Below, one piece after another: positions 63,877 through 64,000 of a stretch of 64,000 nucleotides of DNA (positions are counted from its first letter, which is position 1; every line of letters begins with the position of its first letter). The notes below the pieces were generated by a model. That model made no database searches and had not been told where the DNA came from. It worked only from the letters and a program-made list of their open reading frames with translations. Made by a program: the position numbers and the translations under genes. The DNA comes from Herbiconiux oxytropis (lineage in GTDB: Bacteria; Actinomycetota; Actinomycetes; Actinomycetales; Microbacteriaceae): contig NZ_JANLCK010000014.1 of NCBI RefSeq assembly GCF_024979315.1, positions 1 through 64,000 of the forward strand, written 5' to 3'.

Positions 63877-64000
63877 GCGGGTACTCCTTGCACTTGAACA
63901 CATCGTTGGGATCAATTGCGTCGCGCGCGGCGCGAGTGGTTCATTACAGCACGCCGCACAGGTCGCACGACGGCGGCTTGTGAGCATTTTCTCCACTTCC

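Overview
The window is a piece of a high-GC actinobacterial chromosome. The gene content and wording of the proteins (complete dcw cluster starting with mraZ, SepF/DivIVA (Wag31) instead of MreB-type elongation genes, the aroG - PASTA kinase - Rv2175c-like - polyprenyl synthase block, many GTG/TTG starts, many starts that look leaderless) fit Microbacteriaceae; the genus cannot be read from the sequence. Genes were called from reading frames, family motifs and start signals; no database search was possible. No tRNA, rRNA, IS element, prophage or CRISPR array was recognised.

1-10.8 kb: the 3' end of a peptide deformylase gene, a secreted cell-wall-binding-repeat protein, a long-chain acyl-CoA synthetase, a three-gene run of ROK glucokinase, PlsC acyltransferase and class II DAHP synthase, then a PASTA Ser/Thr kinase (PknL-like), its Rv2175c-like DNA-binding partner, an isoprenyl diphosphate synthase and a DUF3040 protein.

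10.9-30.8 kb: the division and cell wall (dcw) cluster, all on the plus strand and mostly translationally coupled by 4-base ATGA/GTGA or TGATG overlaps: mraZ, rsmH, ftsL, ftsI, murE, murF, mraY, murD, ftsW, murG, murC, ftsQ, ftsZ, yggS-like, sepF, yggT-like, divIVA, lspA, rluD. It is preceded by three 10-bp-spaced MraZ-type boxes.

30.8-51 kb: accessory and housekeeping genes: a two-gene fluoride channel (crcB pair), a decayed aldo/keto reductase, two MmyB-type XRE regulators each beside an oxidoreductase, an APC permease with a Zn-alcohol dehydrogenase and a divergent PucR-type regulator, a lipoprotein plus glycosyltransferase, a GH3 beta-glucosidase, a renalase-like FAD enzyme next to an iron-sulfur photolyase, a DnaQ-like exonuclease, a 2H phosphoesterase and pyridoxal kinase.

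50.7-64 kb: a catabolic island. A Baeyer-Villiger monooxygenase and a GldA-type dehydrogenase run one way; a Cys-less thiolase-fold protein, a DUF35 protein and an ADP-forming acyl-CoA synthetase run the other way from the same intergenic region. A second divergent region separates a Zn-alcohol dehydrogenase, aldehyde dehydrogenase and SDR from a lactonase-like metallo-beta-lactamase and an FmdB-type zinc ribbon. An AcoR/DhaR-like activator that has lost the sigma-54 contact motif closes the window. Together these supply every step of a ketone -> ester/lactone -> hydroxyacid -> dicarboxylate -> acyl-CoA route, and both divergent promoters share a TGGGACA-type palindrome. This is the part most worth a second look.
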